DNA of 64,000 nt. Origin: Rhynchospora pubera (lineage: Eukaryota > Streptophyta > Magnoliopsida > Poales > Cyperaceae). Location: assembly GCA_028095005.1 (NCBI GenBank), contig CM051460.1:115107039-115171038 (forward strand), given 5' to 3'. Under the pieces are notes generated by a model, which saw only the letters and a list, made by a program, of their open reading frames with translations, did not search any database and was not told where the DNA came from. The translations under genes were made by a program, and so were the position numbers. How positions within the stretch are numbered: the first letter of the stretch is position 1; every line of letters begins with the position of its first letter. Shown here one piece after another: positions 1 to 12,832 of the stretch.

Positions 1-565
1 TTAGTGCCTTAATTGAACATATATACTTCATACTGTGATGATTCTATGCAAATACTAAAATAATAAATATAGATATACTGAAGTATGTTTCCTGGCATCT
101 GTTAGATATGAATTATGAGCATTTCGAAAACCTAACCCTGTTCTATAATTTGGGCAAAATATTGAAGTAAAATTGTTCATTTTTGTTCTTAGCTAAAGTT
201 TCCTTAGATTACCACAGATGGGATATGCTTGAAAAAAGACAGATTTTTTGCATATCTATTTAAAAAATGTACTAATGCAAATTTGAAATTAGAATATCCA
301 TTTTGTTGTGCGTTCAATGTTCTATGTTATGTAATCATTGTCTATCTTTTGTGCCAGTTAGCAAATTATTAAGTAATAATCAGAAAAGAATATTCCATTC
401 ATTTGTGATTTGTCAGTGTGTTTTGTTGTCTTTTGATAAGCATTTGTTTGAATTTTTTTTTCTCACATATTGGCATGAAAATTTTACTAGCTGCTGTTGT
501 CATTAATTAGTAGGGACTCTTTATTTTCTGGACTTTGTTAATCATGTCTTCACATATTTGTGCAG

Positions 566-631
566 ATACTGAAAAACACTACAGTGAGCCGGAGAGGTTC
601 AAGCAGCAGTGCCAATGGAGATGGAAAATAG
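566..631 (+). CDS. Possible last coding exon of a gene entering from the left edge
   Basis: A good acceptor (TTTGTGCAG) at 557-565 is followed by 21 codons and TAG, ending in a Ser/Gly-rich tail (key residues SRRGSSSSANGDGK). Downstream sequence is AT-rich, with an AATAAAA polyadenylation-like signal near 786, as expected for a 3' UTR. Bases 1-565 would then be the last intron, and all upstream exons lie outside the window. The protein family cannot be recognised from this short tail. A chance open stretch is the alternative. Confidence 0.35.
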   Translation: MLKNTTVSRRGSSSSANGDGK

Positions 632-1419
632 TAATTTTAAAAGAAAAGAAAGTAATTTAAATTAAAAAAAAATTGCATGAATTAGATAGGTTAAGATTAT
701 TTTTTTTTCTTCTTTTAAGTGAGCTTGTACTTCGTTGGCATTAGTTGTCTCGAGTTGTTTGGGTTTTGTATTTATCATTCTATCTAATAAAACTTGAGGA
801 ATGATTAACTTATCACAACGTGAACATTATCTAACTTTTAATTTGATAGTGTATGACGAACTATTATATCGTGCTTAAAAGGGCCTTGATCAACTGATAG
901 GTGTCTTTGACTTTTAACCTTTTTTTTTCCTTGTCATTTTGACAGTGGCGCAAATGGCACCACCAGTATTCTGTCATTTTTATATAATAACTTAAATCTT
1001 CATTTTTATCTAACTTAAATCTGTCATTTATATTCTGTTCGCAAGCTACAAAATGTTATGGTTGTATTGGGCCAAATTTGAATCGCGCAATTAGAAAGTA
1101 GGTTTTGCAATGTTTTTGTTTTACAGGATTTTGGCCTTATAAGTGAATTTATCTTTGCCATTTATAAGTTCTTTCTTTTGTTTTTTGCTTAATTTTTACA
1201 AATTTTATGTGCACGCATGATTAATTGGGTACCTCCCGTGGACCCTTGTGGTGGTGGAGCTAAGAATCTATTTCTAGCACAGAGTGACAGAGGAAAGCTT
1301 TTGATTGCTTGAAGGCCTGAAGCGAAGAAATATACTATGTGGGCCTCGGACACTCCAATCTAGCTGTATGAATAATCTATACCCGTGACAATGTTTCTGT
1401 ATCTAATTCAAATGCTTTG
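632..1419. other. AT-rich intergenic or 3' UTR sequence
   Basis: No gene-like signal. The first 160 bases may be the 3' UTR of the exon at 566-631. The rest is AT-rich single-copy-looking sequence up to the MITE at 1420. Confidence 0.5.
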
Positions 1420-1575
1420 GGCACCGTTTGGATATAGAAAGAAGGAAGAAGGAAGAAAGAAGAAGGAAAAAGGTCCAAATTTATTATAAACAATTCAAAC
1501 TTTTTACAAAGTTACACACTTCCCAATACTTCTTTCCACTTCTTCCCTTCTTCCCACACCTATCCAAACGGAGCC
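1420..1575. mobile_element. Short MITE, GGCACCGTTTGGAT ends (PIF/Harbinger-like)
   Basis: Inverted ends GGCACCGTTTGGATA and GGCTCCGTTTGGATAGG flank a purine-rich arm and a pyrimidine-rich arm that would fold back. A 3-bp direct repeat TTG (1417-1419 and 1576-1578) flanks it. The interior motif ACAAAGTTACACACTTCCCAA recurs in MITEs at 4093, 7343, 17323, 50350 and 53490, so this is one dispersed family. Three-base target duplications fit PIF/Harbinger; the superfamily is inferred. Confidence 0.75.
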
Positions 1576-1578
1576 TTG

Positions 1579-3295
1579 AAGACGACAAAATGGTATATGC
1601 AGTCTACCAGCAACTCTAAATTGTGAAATCGCATCTTAAATTCAGGTGCTATTTCAGTACATAAAATGTACGGCCTTTGAAGTTTGATCATTGGCTTTCC
1701 TTCAAAAAAAAAAAAAAAAAAGGGAATTCATGTGCTACAGTCATATATTCTACAAAGGTTGAAAGATTGTCGAGTTTCGGAATATGAGAGAATAACTACA
1801 TCAAATACTTTTTCCTGTAAAGATTGGTGCGATCTAAATGTGTGGATCAGCTAGCTGGTGGTTGAAGTGATTTTTCTTTCTATAGTTGTTACTATAAATG
1901 CGAAGTAGCTATGCTCCTGTTTAGTATAGTCATGTCTGCTTTGGTCTGGATAGGCATTATTAAATGTGAATGAACGACGATCTGTTCGGCTGTTCTCTTC
2001 TGTTTTTTTAGATTTATTTTTTGAACTTTTCAAGCGAACTACTCATAAAAGAAAAACGCAACACAAAATCTACATGTCTGCGCGTTTCCTCTTTTGAGCT
2101 TTGTAGAGGGTTTCTGAATTTTATCATTTTATCGGAGCGTATTCTGCTGCTCCGAGTCGAGACAGGATTTATTTTATTTTTTAAAGATGTATTATGAACA
2201 GGATGATTTCGGTTGAATAATGTGTGCTTCCTTTTATTGAAATTAAATTAATTGTTTTTTTTTCATTCATCTTATAAAACGACCAAACGCTGATTTGATG
2301 GTTCTAAAAAATGATTATATACATATATAGTTCTTTCCTTGTGAATATTACTTGGAAAAATATATTATGAAATTCATGAAAGGTTTTCGCAGTTCAAAAC
2401 ACTCGCTGTTAGCGGAGATGATTTGAGTGATTTACCTCATGGTCTCATATCATGTCAAAAACTAAGTTTCGCAAAAAAAAACCGTTCTGATACTACTTTA
2501 TCCTAAATTAAATGAGGAGATGAGTAGATTCCGGTGCCATAGTTTTAGAGTGCCATCAAATGTCACAATTTTATCAATATTTTTTTAATTTTAAAATTTA
2601 AAAGACTAATCCAAACCGTTGTTTTTATTCAATTTAACGAGCGATGCATTTTTATATAAGTTTTATAAAAATTAAAGTTGAATTGATACTCGATCAAAGA
2701 GGCTAAAAAATAAACAAATTTGGTTAACTATGATAGATTAATTATAATTTCATGGTTTGACCTCTGAATATAGAAGATCAACTGTTTAGATTCAACATTC
2801 AAATTTTAAATTTTAAAACATTAATGAAAAAGTAAAGTTGTGGTATTTAGTGGCACCAGAACTTTACTAAAATTAAATTATATTATTATGTTATAGAGTT
2901 TCTAATCTATATGACTACTTATAAAAGCACCCATTAAAAGGTCATAACAATTTCGCTTGAGGGGGTCGAAACAATTTTTATATCAATTATGAACTATTGA
3001 TTTAACCATATAATTTTATTTTCTAACGTTATTATGTTTCTTTATCTATATCGAGGGAATCTTTTGCTAGTGCCCATAAAAGTACCATGACAAAAGAAAA
3101 GAATAATGAAAAATAATATGCATTATGACTTAGGCCATGATAGAGATATTCATATGATAAAAGTTACTTTTGACAGCACAAATTGGAAAACTTCGAATAA
3201 TATTCAACAGAATTATTTATTTTCGATAATCCGTAGATGAAAAAAAAATGAAAAGTCATGAAGATAAACTGAATAGGACATCAAAGTTTTGTCGG
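1579..3295. other. AT-rich intergenic sequence
   Basis: No open frame longer than about 60 codons and no recognisable product. Poly-A and poly-T tracts are present (for example 1704-1721). Confidence 0.5.
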
Positions 3296-3574
3296 TAAGA
3301 GAGAAAAAAAGAAATAGCAAACATGCAACTCAACGTTAGAAATTTTCGGTAGTACAAAACTATACTGACCAAGTGATCATATTGTTGTAAACTGCATATT
3401 TTTTTTTTTTTTGAAACACTGCCAATCGGTGAATGTAAGAGAGAAAAAAGAAATAGCAAACATGCAACTCAACGTTAGAAATTTTCGGTAGTACAAAACT
3501 ATACTGACCAAGTGACCATATTGTTGTAAACTGCATTTTTTTTTTTTTTTGAAACACTGCCAATCGGCGAAACA
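3296..3574. repeat. 140-bp tandem duplication spanning a retroposon junction
   Basis: Two head-to-tail copies (3296-3435 and 3436-3574), nearly identical. Each contains TAAGAGAGAAAAA, CAAACATGCAACTCAACG, GTTGTAAACTGCAT, a poly-T run and then GAAACACTGCCAATCGG. The unit spans genomic flank plus the first bases of the LINE fragment at 3536-3916, so the duplication followed the insertion. Confidence 0.85.
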
Positions 3575-3916
3575 TTCATTAACTTAAATCAGGAACTTAC
3601 AAAGTAATGTAGATTACATCATCAACATGAAACATCACGCCACTCCCAACCCATCAGGAACAAATACCTGAAAGTACCAGAGCTATCATCGTACAGAAAT
3701 TAAAAAATGATTCTACCAGAACTACCTTCCTACAGCTAATCTACTGAGACTGAAAATTAAAAGCTAGAAAACTGAAAATAAACTTAGATAGCATGAATTA
3801 AAGCACATAGTCAACATGCAAAGTTCTCTATCAAGCACAGCATCAACTCCTAAGGTTGCAAACAAAGAAGCATCAACTGGTGTCACCCCTTTTGCTTTTT
3901 GAGATCTTCTTGCAAA
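3536..3916 (-). mobile_element. 5'-truncated LINE 3'-end fragment
   Basis: On the plus strand a poly-T run (the reverse of a poly-A tail) is followed by about 365 bp that resembles a LINE 3' UTR. Flanking direct repeats GTTGTAAACTGCA (3523-3535) and GTTGTAAACTGTA (3917-3929) differ at one base, as expected for an ageing target-site duplication from target-primed reverse transcription. No reverse transcriptase remains. Confidence 0.65.
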
Positions 3917-4092
3917 GTTGTAAACTGTATTAGATCAATTGTTGGAGCGTGCCTGTGAGGCTGTTCCTCGGGCCCACCACGTGCGCTCACACTAAAATAA
4001 CTAACGATCCTCTGTTTCTAGCCATGTTTTATCCCATCATTGTTCATACTATTCTGACCCGTCGGCGTTGTTATCATGACTCGCTGCACGAA

Positions 4093-4249
4093 GGGTGCGT
4101 TTGGATAGGTGTGGGAAGAAGGGAAGAAGGAAAGAAATAGGAAGAAGTATTGGGAAGTGTGTAACTTTGTGAAGAGTTTGGATTGTTTATAATTTTTTTT
4201 CTTCTTCTTCCTTCTTCTTCTTCTTTCTTCCAACGATCCAAACGCACCC
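4093..4249. mobile_element. MITE, GGGTGCGTTTGGAT ends
   Basis: Ends GGGTGCGTTTGGATAGG and GGGTGCGTTTGGATCG in inverted orientation, with a 3-bp duplication GAA at 4090-4092 and 4250-4252. The interior has AGTGTGTAACTTTGTGAAGAG, the family core in opposite orientation to the copy at 1420. The purine/pyrimidine foldback produces long but meaningless open frames here. Confidence 0.8.
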
Positions 4250-4252
4250 GAA

Positions 4253-4936
4253 GACTGTACTATTAACAAGCCGTAATACTGAAAAAAGTAAAAACGATTC
4301 TGAATCTTGTGATCAAAGTGCGCGAATGTTGACACCATTTGACGGCTGTAAGTCATGGGATGAGTATCCTATGCGTTAGCTACTGCACTGCAGTGGTTAT
4401 CATAAACCGTATGTTTAATCTCAACGGTTAAATTTTTTTGTGTCTATTAATCTGATATTAATCATGAGAGACCCATTATGACACGATACGAGAAAAAACT
4501 CACTCGAGATACCTAGGGGTTTTTTTTTCACTCGAAGTACCTCGTGATAATTCACCGGAGCATTATGTGGGTCAATCATCCAAGGTCCCTAAGATTGTTC
4601 AAACTGAACAAGATGCGGGTCATTCTCTCGAAGTACATCGGAGCGCTCCATACTCCCGAGGTAACCTGAGGTTCCAAGTACAACGCGAACCCGATCCGAA
4701 AAGGTACCTCAACCGAGGTATTGCACCTGAGACCTCACCCGAATGTATCTTCCCTGAAGTTATCTAGGGATATTGTATCGGGACATAGTGCGAACCGAAT
4801 GCAAGAGAGTACCCCGAGGGTATACCCCAGAGTACTTCACCGGAGTCTGACTCGGAATCTGACGATGATCTATCTTTAGTTCAGGACATAACTATATTTG
4901 TAATTTTATATTTTCTTTCTCTTTCTGCAATTTTTT
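4253..4936. other. Unassigned; degenerate CGAGGTACCT-rich stretch
   Basis: From about 4500 to 4870 the sequence is less AT-rich than its surroundings and carries repeated words such as ACCTCGAG, CGAGGTA and TCACCGGAG. One 66-codon open frame (4567-4767) has no recognisable domain. It may be the remnant of a decayed repeat; I assign no function. Confidence 0.4.
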
Positions 4937-4951
4937 TTAGAGTACTATTTC

Positions 4952-6258
4952 CTTTTTTTTTTGAGGAAACAGCTTCCCGAATCAAGGGAGCCGGCATACT
5001 TTACTGATGCCAAAAAAGTTTCATACAAACCAAAGATCACTAGCTGTGATCCACTAAAAGAAAAAATAAAACGCAGTAGAAAAAGGGACATAGTCCAAAG
5101 TAAAGGGACTAACATTCCCCGAAAGTATTAGACTGAAACTAGAAACAACAACACCAAAAAATGCAAAAAGAAGCACTCAGATATCCATCCCATCTCCTTG
5201 CACCTCCCTGGCGACTGTTGTACCAGAATTTGCTCCAGCACCATTTCTTTGAGTGTTTCCTCTACAATTTTCATGTGAGTTCCCTCCTCTGACATGGTGC
5301 TCCAGGCCTGTTACTGTACCTGTCCAAAGTTGGGTAAGATGAAGTGCTGCAAGAATGAGTGAATTGGTACTTAAACCAATGATAGAATTAAAAGTTCTTC
5401 TATTTCTCTCATTCCATACCGACCAATACCAAGCAGCACAAATAGTTTTAATTAATTTCCTATGATTGGTATTGATCTTTGAAACAGCCCTATCCAAGTT
5501 TTCTAAGCTAGAGAAATCTAAATAATGACCAACTTGGCTAAACTGAAACACTAAATCCCAGAAAGGTTTGACATAAGTACAATACAGAAAGAGATGTTCC
5601 ACTGATTCAATTTGGTTGCAGAAATTACACTTAGCAGACCCCTGCCAACCTTTTTTAATTAGGTTATCTCTAGTTAAAATTTTATTCCTAAGTGCTAACC
5701 AATTAAAAAGCTTAACTTTTAGAGGTATCTTCAGATCCCATACATAATCTGACAAATTTACTAAAATACCCCCATTATTAAGAAAGTTATACATAGATTT
5801 AATAGAATATTTTCCACTCTTATCCCAATGCCAATAGACACTATCTGACTCACCAGTGAAAGTTAAACTAGCAAGAATACTAATTGCATGATGTTTCTCT
5901 TCCCTTAGACTAATAGAAGCACCTCTATTTAATCTGAAATTAGGAGTACCATTGTTCCAGATTTGATCTATGGAGAAGTGATCTTTCTTGGTTTTAGAAA
6001 AGAGAATAGGAAACTTATCTTTCATAATCTCATTATCTAACCATCTATCATGCCAGAAAGAAGTACGTTTACCATTACCTATTAAACTAGTGCAACCTAT
6101 CTTAACAACTTTCATGGTTTTAAGAACATTGGCCCAGAAGGGAGAAATTTTAGAAGAATTATAAAATCTGTACTTAGCTTTAATAATATCTAGCCAAAGA
6201 CCGTTACTTTTCTTGTACATGAACTTCCATGCCTATTTCCCTAAAAGAGCAGTGTTCA
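4952..6258 (-). mobile_element. 5'-truncated L1-type LINE with intact target duplication
   Basis: The 1.3-kb insertion has a perfect 15-bp direct repeat, TTAGAGTACTATTTC, at 4937-4951 and 6259-6273. Immediately inside the left repeat is poly-T, the reversed poly-A tail; then about 215 bp of 3' UTR (4962-5176) and the C-terminal part of ORF2. The right end stops abruptly inside ORF2. These are the hallmarks of an aborted target-primed reverse transcription event. Confidence 0.9.
5177..6258 (-). pseudogene. LINE ORF2 C-terminus (RT-associated zinc-finger region), one in-frame stop
   Basis: The open frame 6220-5177 encodes 347 residues of a plant LINE ORF2 C-terminus. The start contains GNGKRTSFWHDRWL, the usual post-RT motif. 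The zf-RVT-type segment follows: KIPLKVKLFNWLALRNKILT, then C-x2-C (CNFC) with a later H-x4-C (HLFLYC). The frame continues upstream to the truncation point, broken only by a TAG (minus strand 6235-6233) where related proteins usually have Trp (L-L-G-K-stop-A-W-K-F). The catalytic RT and endonuclease domains were lost by 5' truncation, so it is non-functional. The final 40 residues are low-complexity. Confidence 0.88.
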
Positions 6259-6273
6259 TTAGAGTACTATTTC

Positions 6274-6942
6274 TACTTAGACTCCAAGGCACCTTCTCTT
6301 ATATAAAAAGGTATTTATCATTGTAAAAGAAAGTTGATTAATTAATGAAATTTCTCTTTAAGCTCTTTGAGTTCTTCTTTACTCTTTAGCATTTTTTTTG
6401 TGATTTCTAATTCCCTTAAATCAGTTATCGTCGGCCTCTTCTGACGGATCGGTGGTTTGAGATGAAAGACGTCGTCACATTATTAATCGGACGGTTATGA
6501 TGAGCCACTGCAGAGCAGTACCACGGCAGTCTGCAGAGGATATGGATTCGTAAGTCACGAGATCAGGAGAAGCAGAGGCCTGGATAGATATATTTCCAGA
6601 AGAGAGAACAAAAACAAAGAAGCGATAATATGTGATGAATGAAAATTTCCATCTGGATTCGAGGCTTAATCAATCATAGCCAATCATTATTTTACTTTGC
6701 TTGTTTGCATGATAGCCGTCCATAGCCATTCATAAAAAGATATTATGTACGATTCCTTTCATTTCTTGCATGACACATGTGACATGTTACGATCAAGTCT
6801 AGTAAATATGCAAAGTGAGATTTGGTCTCTCTCTATTATTAGGAGCTACAACAAGAGGCCCACTAGGCCGACAACTTTTTCCTGTTCTGGGCCGAATCGC
6901 TGTCAGTGTCAGGACGCAGGACTTGAAATACAGGAATTATAA
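6274..6942. other. Intergenic, nothing recognised
   Basis: AT-rich sequence with no exon-like stretch or repeat that I can name. Confidence 0.4.
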
Positions 6943-7220
6943 ATACCATCGGCAAATATACCATCCCAGCCATCGTTAAATACAAAGTGAACATATACAG
7001 TAAATAAGGTGAACATATAAATGATCTAAGTGAACACTTACAAACAAATAAGTGTTGTCATCACTTGTTCAGAAGTTTACATCCATATTCAACTTATTTT
7101 CATTGAACTAATTTATTCGTATGTGTTCACTTAGATCGTTTATACGTTCACTTTGTTTGCTGTATATGTTCACTTTATATTTAGCGATGACAGGAATGGC
7201 AAAACTGCAGATGGCAGTAA
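6943..7220. mobile_element. Foldback MITE with GTGAACATATA arms
   Basis: The left arm (ACCATCGGCAAATATACCAT, then CATCGTTAAATACAAAGTG) pairs with the right arm read in reverse (GCCATCTGCAGTTTTGCCAT, then CATCGCTAAATATAAAGTG). Both arms continue with GTGAACATATA and GATCTAAGTGAACAC. Exact ends and target duplication are not certain. A related GTTCAC-rich foldback lies at about 41293-41560. Confidence 0.65.
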
Positions 7221-7342
7221 TCAATTTCCCTTGAAATGTATCCAGCTTGCAAATTGCAATATTCTCTTTACGAGAATCCCAAGCAAGGGCAAGACTTAGA
7301 CGCAATACAATCTCCAAATCCTAATTCCAATTTTCTATCTAT

Positions 7343-7498
7343 GGGCCTTTGGATCGCTTAAGAATAAGAAGAATAATCTCTTTCTAGGTGGAAATTTATT
7401 TCTAATCATCTAAACTCTTCACAAAGTTACACACTTCCTAATATTTTTCGCCTACAAATAAGTTATTCCTCTTATTCCTAATCGATCCAAACGGTCCC
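7343..7498. mobile_element. MITE of the CGTTTGGAT family
   Basis: Ends GGGCCTTTGGATCGCTTA and GGGACCGTTTGGATCGATTA are inverted, with a TAT direct repeat at 7340-7342 and 7499-7501. It carries the family core CTTCACAAAGTTACACACTT. Confidence 0.75.
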
Positions 7499-7720
7499 TA
7501 TATTGCGAAAGTGCGAAGAAAGTCAAGAAACCGCACCATGTTTTACGTCTAGTCAAGACTTGAGACGAGATAGCTCTGGAATCATAAAAAAAAAGGAAAA
7601 AACAAATTTTTTGTTTAAATTTTTAGTTAGGCACCAAATTTTACATGAAGATGAAAAATAGCTCTGGAATCGTAAAAAAATAATAAGAAGAAAATACTTT
7701 TGTGGACAAAACTAAATACA

Positions 7721-7888
7721 AGATGCGAGACAAGGCGTCAACAGTTTGATAAAATTTTATCAAATAAGAACGTAAGATACTTTGGACCGGCGCTTTAAAG
7801 ATAAGAGACAAGGCATCAACAATCTATAATTTTTGATAAAATTTTATGAAATAAGAATGTAAGATACTTTGGACCGGCGCTTTAAAGA
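7721..7888. repeat. Diverged tandem duplication, about 80-88 bp
   Basis: Two copies (7721-7800 and 7801-7888) share GAGACAAGGC, TTTGATAAAATTTTAT and GTAAGATACTTTGGACCGGC followed by GCTTTAAAGA. The second copy has an 8-bp expansion. Confidence 0.8.
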
Positions 7889-8403
7889 CAAAATATGAGA
7901 CGATGAATCAACAGTTCTATACTTAAAAAAGAATCTAATATTTTTCTCTAAATACACGCTAAAAGTTGTTTTCTAAAAAATACAAAATAATTAGATGGTT
8001 TGACACATAATAGTGTTTAACTCTTCTATTGAAGTTTATTTTGGATCAACTTGAATAAGAAGTAAATTGCATCCACATATCACCCCTATTTAAATACTAA
8101 GGATGCGTTTGGCAAACTTAATGTTAGTAGGGTTAGTGGTGTAAGTTTAGTATTTTTTGAGATTAGAGGGGTAGAATGGCGAGGGTAGTGATTTGATGGG
8201 GTTAGTTCTAATTTAAGGTTAGAGAATGTTGTTTGACGCGGTATGTTGAGGTTAGTATTTTGAGTTTAGCAACTATAAATTATAAAAAATAAACCATTAT
8301 TAATTATTATTATCATTATGATAGTAACTATTATTAAATATCGTTATTATTATAATTTTATAATTATTATTAATTACTAATTATTATTACTATAACTATT
8401 ATC

Positions 8404-11306
8404 TGTGACACCCCGTCGAATACTGTAACTTGACAACACGCGACGGAGTGCCCGCCGCGGATGTCTGCTGCACCCGCAAGGCTTAGAACCACTCATTTTA
8501 CAAATTACTGTGATTATACACAATTAATATACGTGTCAATTATAAATTTATAACTAATAACTTCAATATGAATTAAATCCTACAAAGTCTGGTAAATATA
8601 GGTTGCTAACCACAGTATCCAATGGCTCGCTACTCGTCCTGCTGTCCAGCACTTGACCTGAAACCTGGATCCCACAACCAATCGTGGAAAACAATGCAAA
8701 AGCACGGAATGAGATAAATAAAATTTATCTCAGTACGGTATTCAGTTCCAGCCACTTGAGTTTTGATTATCATGTGTTGGAACTAAATACAAGACTGAGT
8801 CAAATCAAATCCAAATCAAATTTCATTTCTTTTTATTTCAAATAACATTAAAACTAGACTTTCGATCAAGCAATGCAATTAGACAAATAAATTCAATACT
8901 ATTCAAAATCCTTTAAAATTCAGAATATACCAATTGTCATTTCAATTCCTTAGAAAAAAAAATTAATTAATCGTTATATATCAATTACCGTGTAAAAACA
9001 TTCACCTCTTGTTCAAAGCAGAATAGCAATGTCAAAATTAATTAAATCAATGCAATATGCAATGTGAGCTCGGCATCAATTCCATAACAATTCAAATGTC
9101 AATGTATAGCAAAAGCCGACTCATTTGGTTGGGCAATTACCTAATATGCAAGTCTGGTTTATCACAAGTCAATCATTTCAGTCATTTCCTTCAGATACCG
9201 CGAACCACCCTATAGATGGATGCCAACGGCCAATTCAATTCATACATAATTCAATCAATTTAAATCATCAAAATGTACAAGCAAGCTGGGAACACTCACA
9301 CTCCGGTCCATTCCAGACTAGACCTACTGAGTCCCGGTACATAAGCGCTTATTACACGGTGCTTGGTAGGATGGGTCATGACTCCACCTCCAAACATTAC
9401 GAGTGTCTATCTCAACCACACAAGCTGTACTTACCTCAATCAATTCACATTTCAATCGGATTCCATTCAATATGTCACTTTCCAACATTTCAATCGGATA
9501 CCATTCAATATGTCACTTTCCAATCATGCATCAATATACAATTTCACAAAATGATCTCATGAACAACATTCCAATTATGAATTCATAATGCATAATGACA
9601 ATGATAATAATAATAATAACAATAACAACAATCAAAACATATGTCACATATAATTAAAACTCAAGTGAAATCCATACCTGATAACACAATAACATCAGCT
9701 AGCCAACAATAATCATACAGACCCTCAGTTGTACCAGCCATATCCGGCTCGAAAACCTGCCCAGACTCTACATTAACAATACTAGGCTAAGTCCTTATTT
9801 AAGCAAGCAAACAATAACAATTCACATTCAACAAATTCGTAGATAAAGTGACGGATTTGATTTGTTCCTTTGATTACCTCATACAATTATAGTACACCTT
9901 ATTAGTTGTACTAGTAGATGATTTGAAACACTAAACAGTGGTTAACAACTCTAGAAATCAGTACACAACGGTAAAACAATAGTGCTGGACAATTTTCTGG
10001 CACAACCCGTGAAGGGTATTTTCGACAGTTTACAAAATCCTTTTTATTTCAAGAACGGCTGAACGGAATCAAATGAAAATTTAACTGTGAATGAAACATG
10101 ATAGGACTCATCTACTGTAAAAATTTCATGATGTTTGGACATACAGATTAATTATAGTGAATTTTCGAAATCAGACAGAATCAGGTTTCAGAAAATCTGT
10201 TCCAGCAAATTGTGCCAGTAAATACGTCTGAAAGTTCCTGCCTTGAAACCCTTCAAATAAATCTCTAAAAATTTTGTAAAATTTACAGAAGCTGCCTCTA
10301 GATGTCTAGTTTCATACCTAAAAGTTTCAAGTCTTAAATGCAAACAGAGAATAAATGAAAAATGAAAAACCACACTGGGGTCTGTCTGTTCCAGAAACTG
10401 ATTTTCAAAAGTTGCCCTGGTTTCAAAAATCTTGTAAAAATACCAACCAATCTCCGAAAAATTCACTTTAGATACCAAAATTTTCATCTGCAAGTCTAGT
10501 TTCAAACTAAACTATTCTCACATCCAAATTCGAAACAGAATAACAACAGTTACTTAAAGACTGATGCAAGGTCACAGCGGTAACAGAAAAACTGCAAATG
10601 ACTTTATTCAATTTGGCCCTTTGAAATTAATTTGAGTAACAAAGGGTAGAAATCTAATACAATCAACAAATTTACTTACTCAGTAAGTGTAACGAGTTAG
10701 AAGTTTGCAAGAAAAATCGGAAGAGACCTTCCCGGATTTGATTTCCGAAAAACTTCCATCGAAAAATACGACGAGGGGAGGCCTCCAATTGACGATCCAA
10801 AGGTAGATAATAAGAGAGGGTGGTGAGACGAACGCGAAGGTACTTTGATCCGGTGAAACGATGGAGTGGTGGAGATTGAATTTGTGGGGAGGGATTTCGA
10901 TTTTTTTTTTGAGAAAGAGAGGTGCTGCCTCTGTTGGAGCCGAAAGGGAAAGACAGAGTGAGAAATAAAGGGGTCGGCTCCCATTTTTTTTTTTTTTTTG
11001 ACCTTTCCGATTTTTTTTTTTATTATTATTATTTTTTTTTTTTGGCCAAAACAATGTCTCATCCAATTAAATAAAAATCCTAATTCCTTGCCTAAAAAAA
11101 ACATTAATTATGCCACATAAGTAACCTAATTAAACTCTTTTAATGCAACTAGAAATTCAGAAATTTTCATATTTCTATTTCAACACAACAGTTAATATAG
11201 AAATTTAATTTCATGCAACGATATTACTCAAAATAAAACCAACCAAGTGCACCTTATTTTATATTAAAAATAATTTTCAGAAACATTAAAAATTTCGGGT
11301 GTCACA
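8404..11306 (-). repeat. Left (3') LTR, 2.9 kb
   Basis: Full-length LTR starting TGTGACACCCCG and ending GGGTGTCACA on the plus strand. Part of it (about 9195-9290, with ACCGCGAACCACC and GATGCCAACGGCCAATTC) is echoed inside the internal region near 11616-11660 (ACCGTGAATCACC, GTTGCCAACGGTCAATC). This points to an old internal duplication. Confidence 0.8.
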
Positions 11307-12832
11307 TTCTTCTCCCCTTAAAAACAATTTCGACCTCGAAATTTATCTAAATACATAGCAATCATACAATCAATAATACAATCAAATGATACAAACATAT
11401 TATGCAACAATTACCGATTTATGCAATGCAACTCAGCCCGACATTTTATTCAATTCAAAATTAGAATACTAATGATAATACAAGAATGTCGGCCCAATCT
11501 CGGTACTTAAATGCAAACATGACAATCATAAGTCACAATTACTGGTCAATCAATTCAAAGTCAGATATCGCGAGTCTCTTCCTCTGAGAGCAACCAGCGA
11601 TTACAGATATTCGTATACCGTGAATCACCTCTAAAAAGGGTTGCCAACGGTCAATCAAATCCATTTACAATTCAGACAATTCCTTATCAAATCATCATAA
11701 CAATTCAAATAACAAAGTAGTACAAGCAGAGAATACTACCACTTCTTACGTTATCATTTAAAAAAAAACAAAATCTTTAAATTCTCGTAATTAGTAACAT
11801 TTTGAAAGGTCCAGTTCTTTTCTTATCTTTTAGGAAGCACGGTAATATCAAAATTATTCTGGGCTGCCTTGGTGATCAGTCAAGGAAGTAAGAATAATTC
11901 TGGTACTATTGAGATTCAATTAACAAGTCAGATGATCAGTCAGCTTGTTTGATCCTTGTGCCAACAAAAGATAAGATCTTTACTCAACCAAGCCACTGAA
12001 GCTTTAAAATAACTCAAATCTATTTTTTTGAAGTTCTTATCAACATGAATTGCTTACAACTTATGTAAAAACCTCATGCAAAATATATATCTTTACATCT
12101 TTAGTAATAGCAAAACTACATTTTCAAAATATCAATGGAGTGTTTATGCAACTGCACCAAGAAAACTAGAATTTAATAAATTCCAAATTTTCCATACAAG
12201 ATCCTTATGTTATCTTAATTCAAACTATGCACGATAAAATGATTTATGAAAATCAAATTTATGCTCCCTTTAACTAAAATGAGTCATACTCGACAAACAA
12301 TGTTCACCAAAGAGTATATTTAAATATAATAGAAAATATCATCTTGAGTTGTGACTTTAACTTGAAATTATAACATATCACACCAAATTTTTAGAACCAA
12401 CATATACAGTCAAACTATCAAATAGTTTCGAACCACCTCATATAAAATATTAAACTATGAATTCAAATATATATTATAGTTTAAAACTATGCAATATAAG
12501 CATCCAACTTAATTCAACTATTCGACACGCAAAAAGAACAATCTTTGAGGAAAGTTTTCAAGAATCCAATTTTGTTGCTAAAGTAAGCACTAGAGCAACA
12601 TGGTAATCAAATATAAAACAATCAATCAATATATATATATACTAGTATATATACAAATACAAAGGATCATTAGTACATCACATCATAGTTATAAATAAGT
12701 CAAACAAATTTTAAATCTACCGTCACAAAAACTATGAAATAAAATCTACTTATAAGAACAACCCATTAGACTTACCCCACTCACGTGTTCTATTGGCCTG
12801 GTTCGGTTGCTAAACCATTCTCTGATACCACC

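Noticed and set aside
4018..4356. 112-codon minus-strand frame with poly-Lys/Arg
   Set aside because: It runs through the purine-rich arms of the MITE at 4093-4249.
10680..11104. Lys-rich 128-135-codon frames
   Set aside because: Produced by poly-T/TTA tracts inside the left LTR of the 8.4-13.2 kb element.
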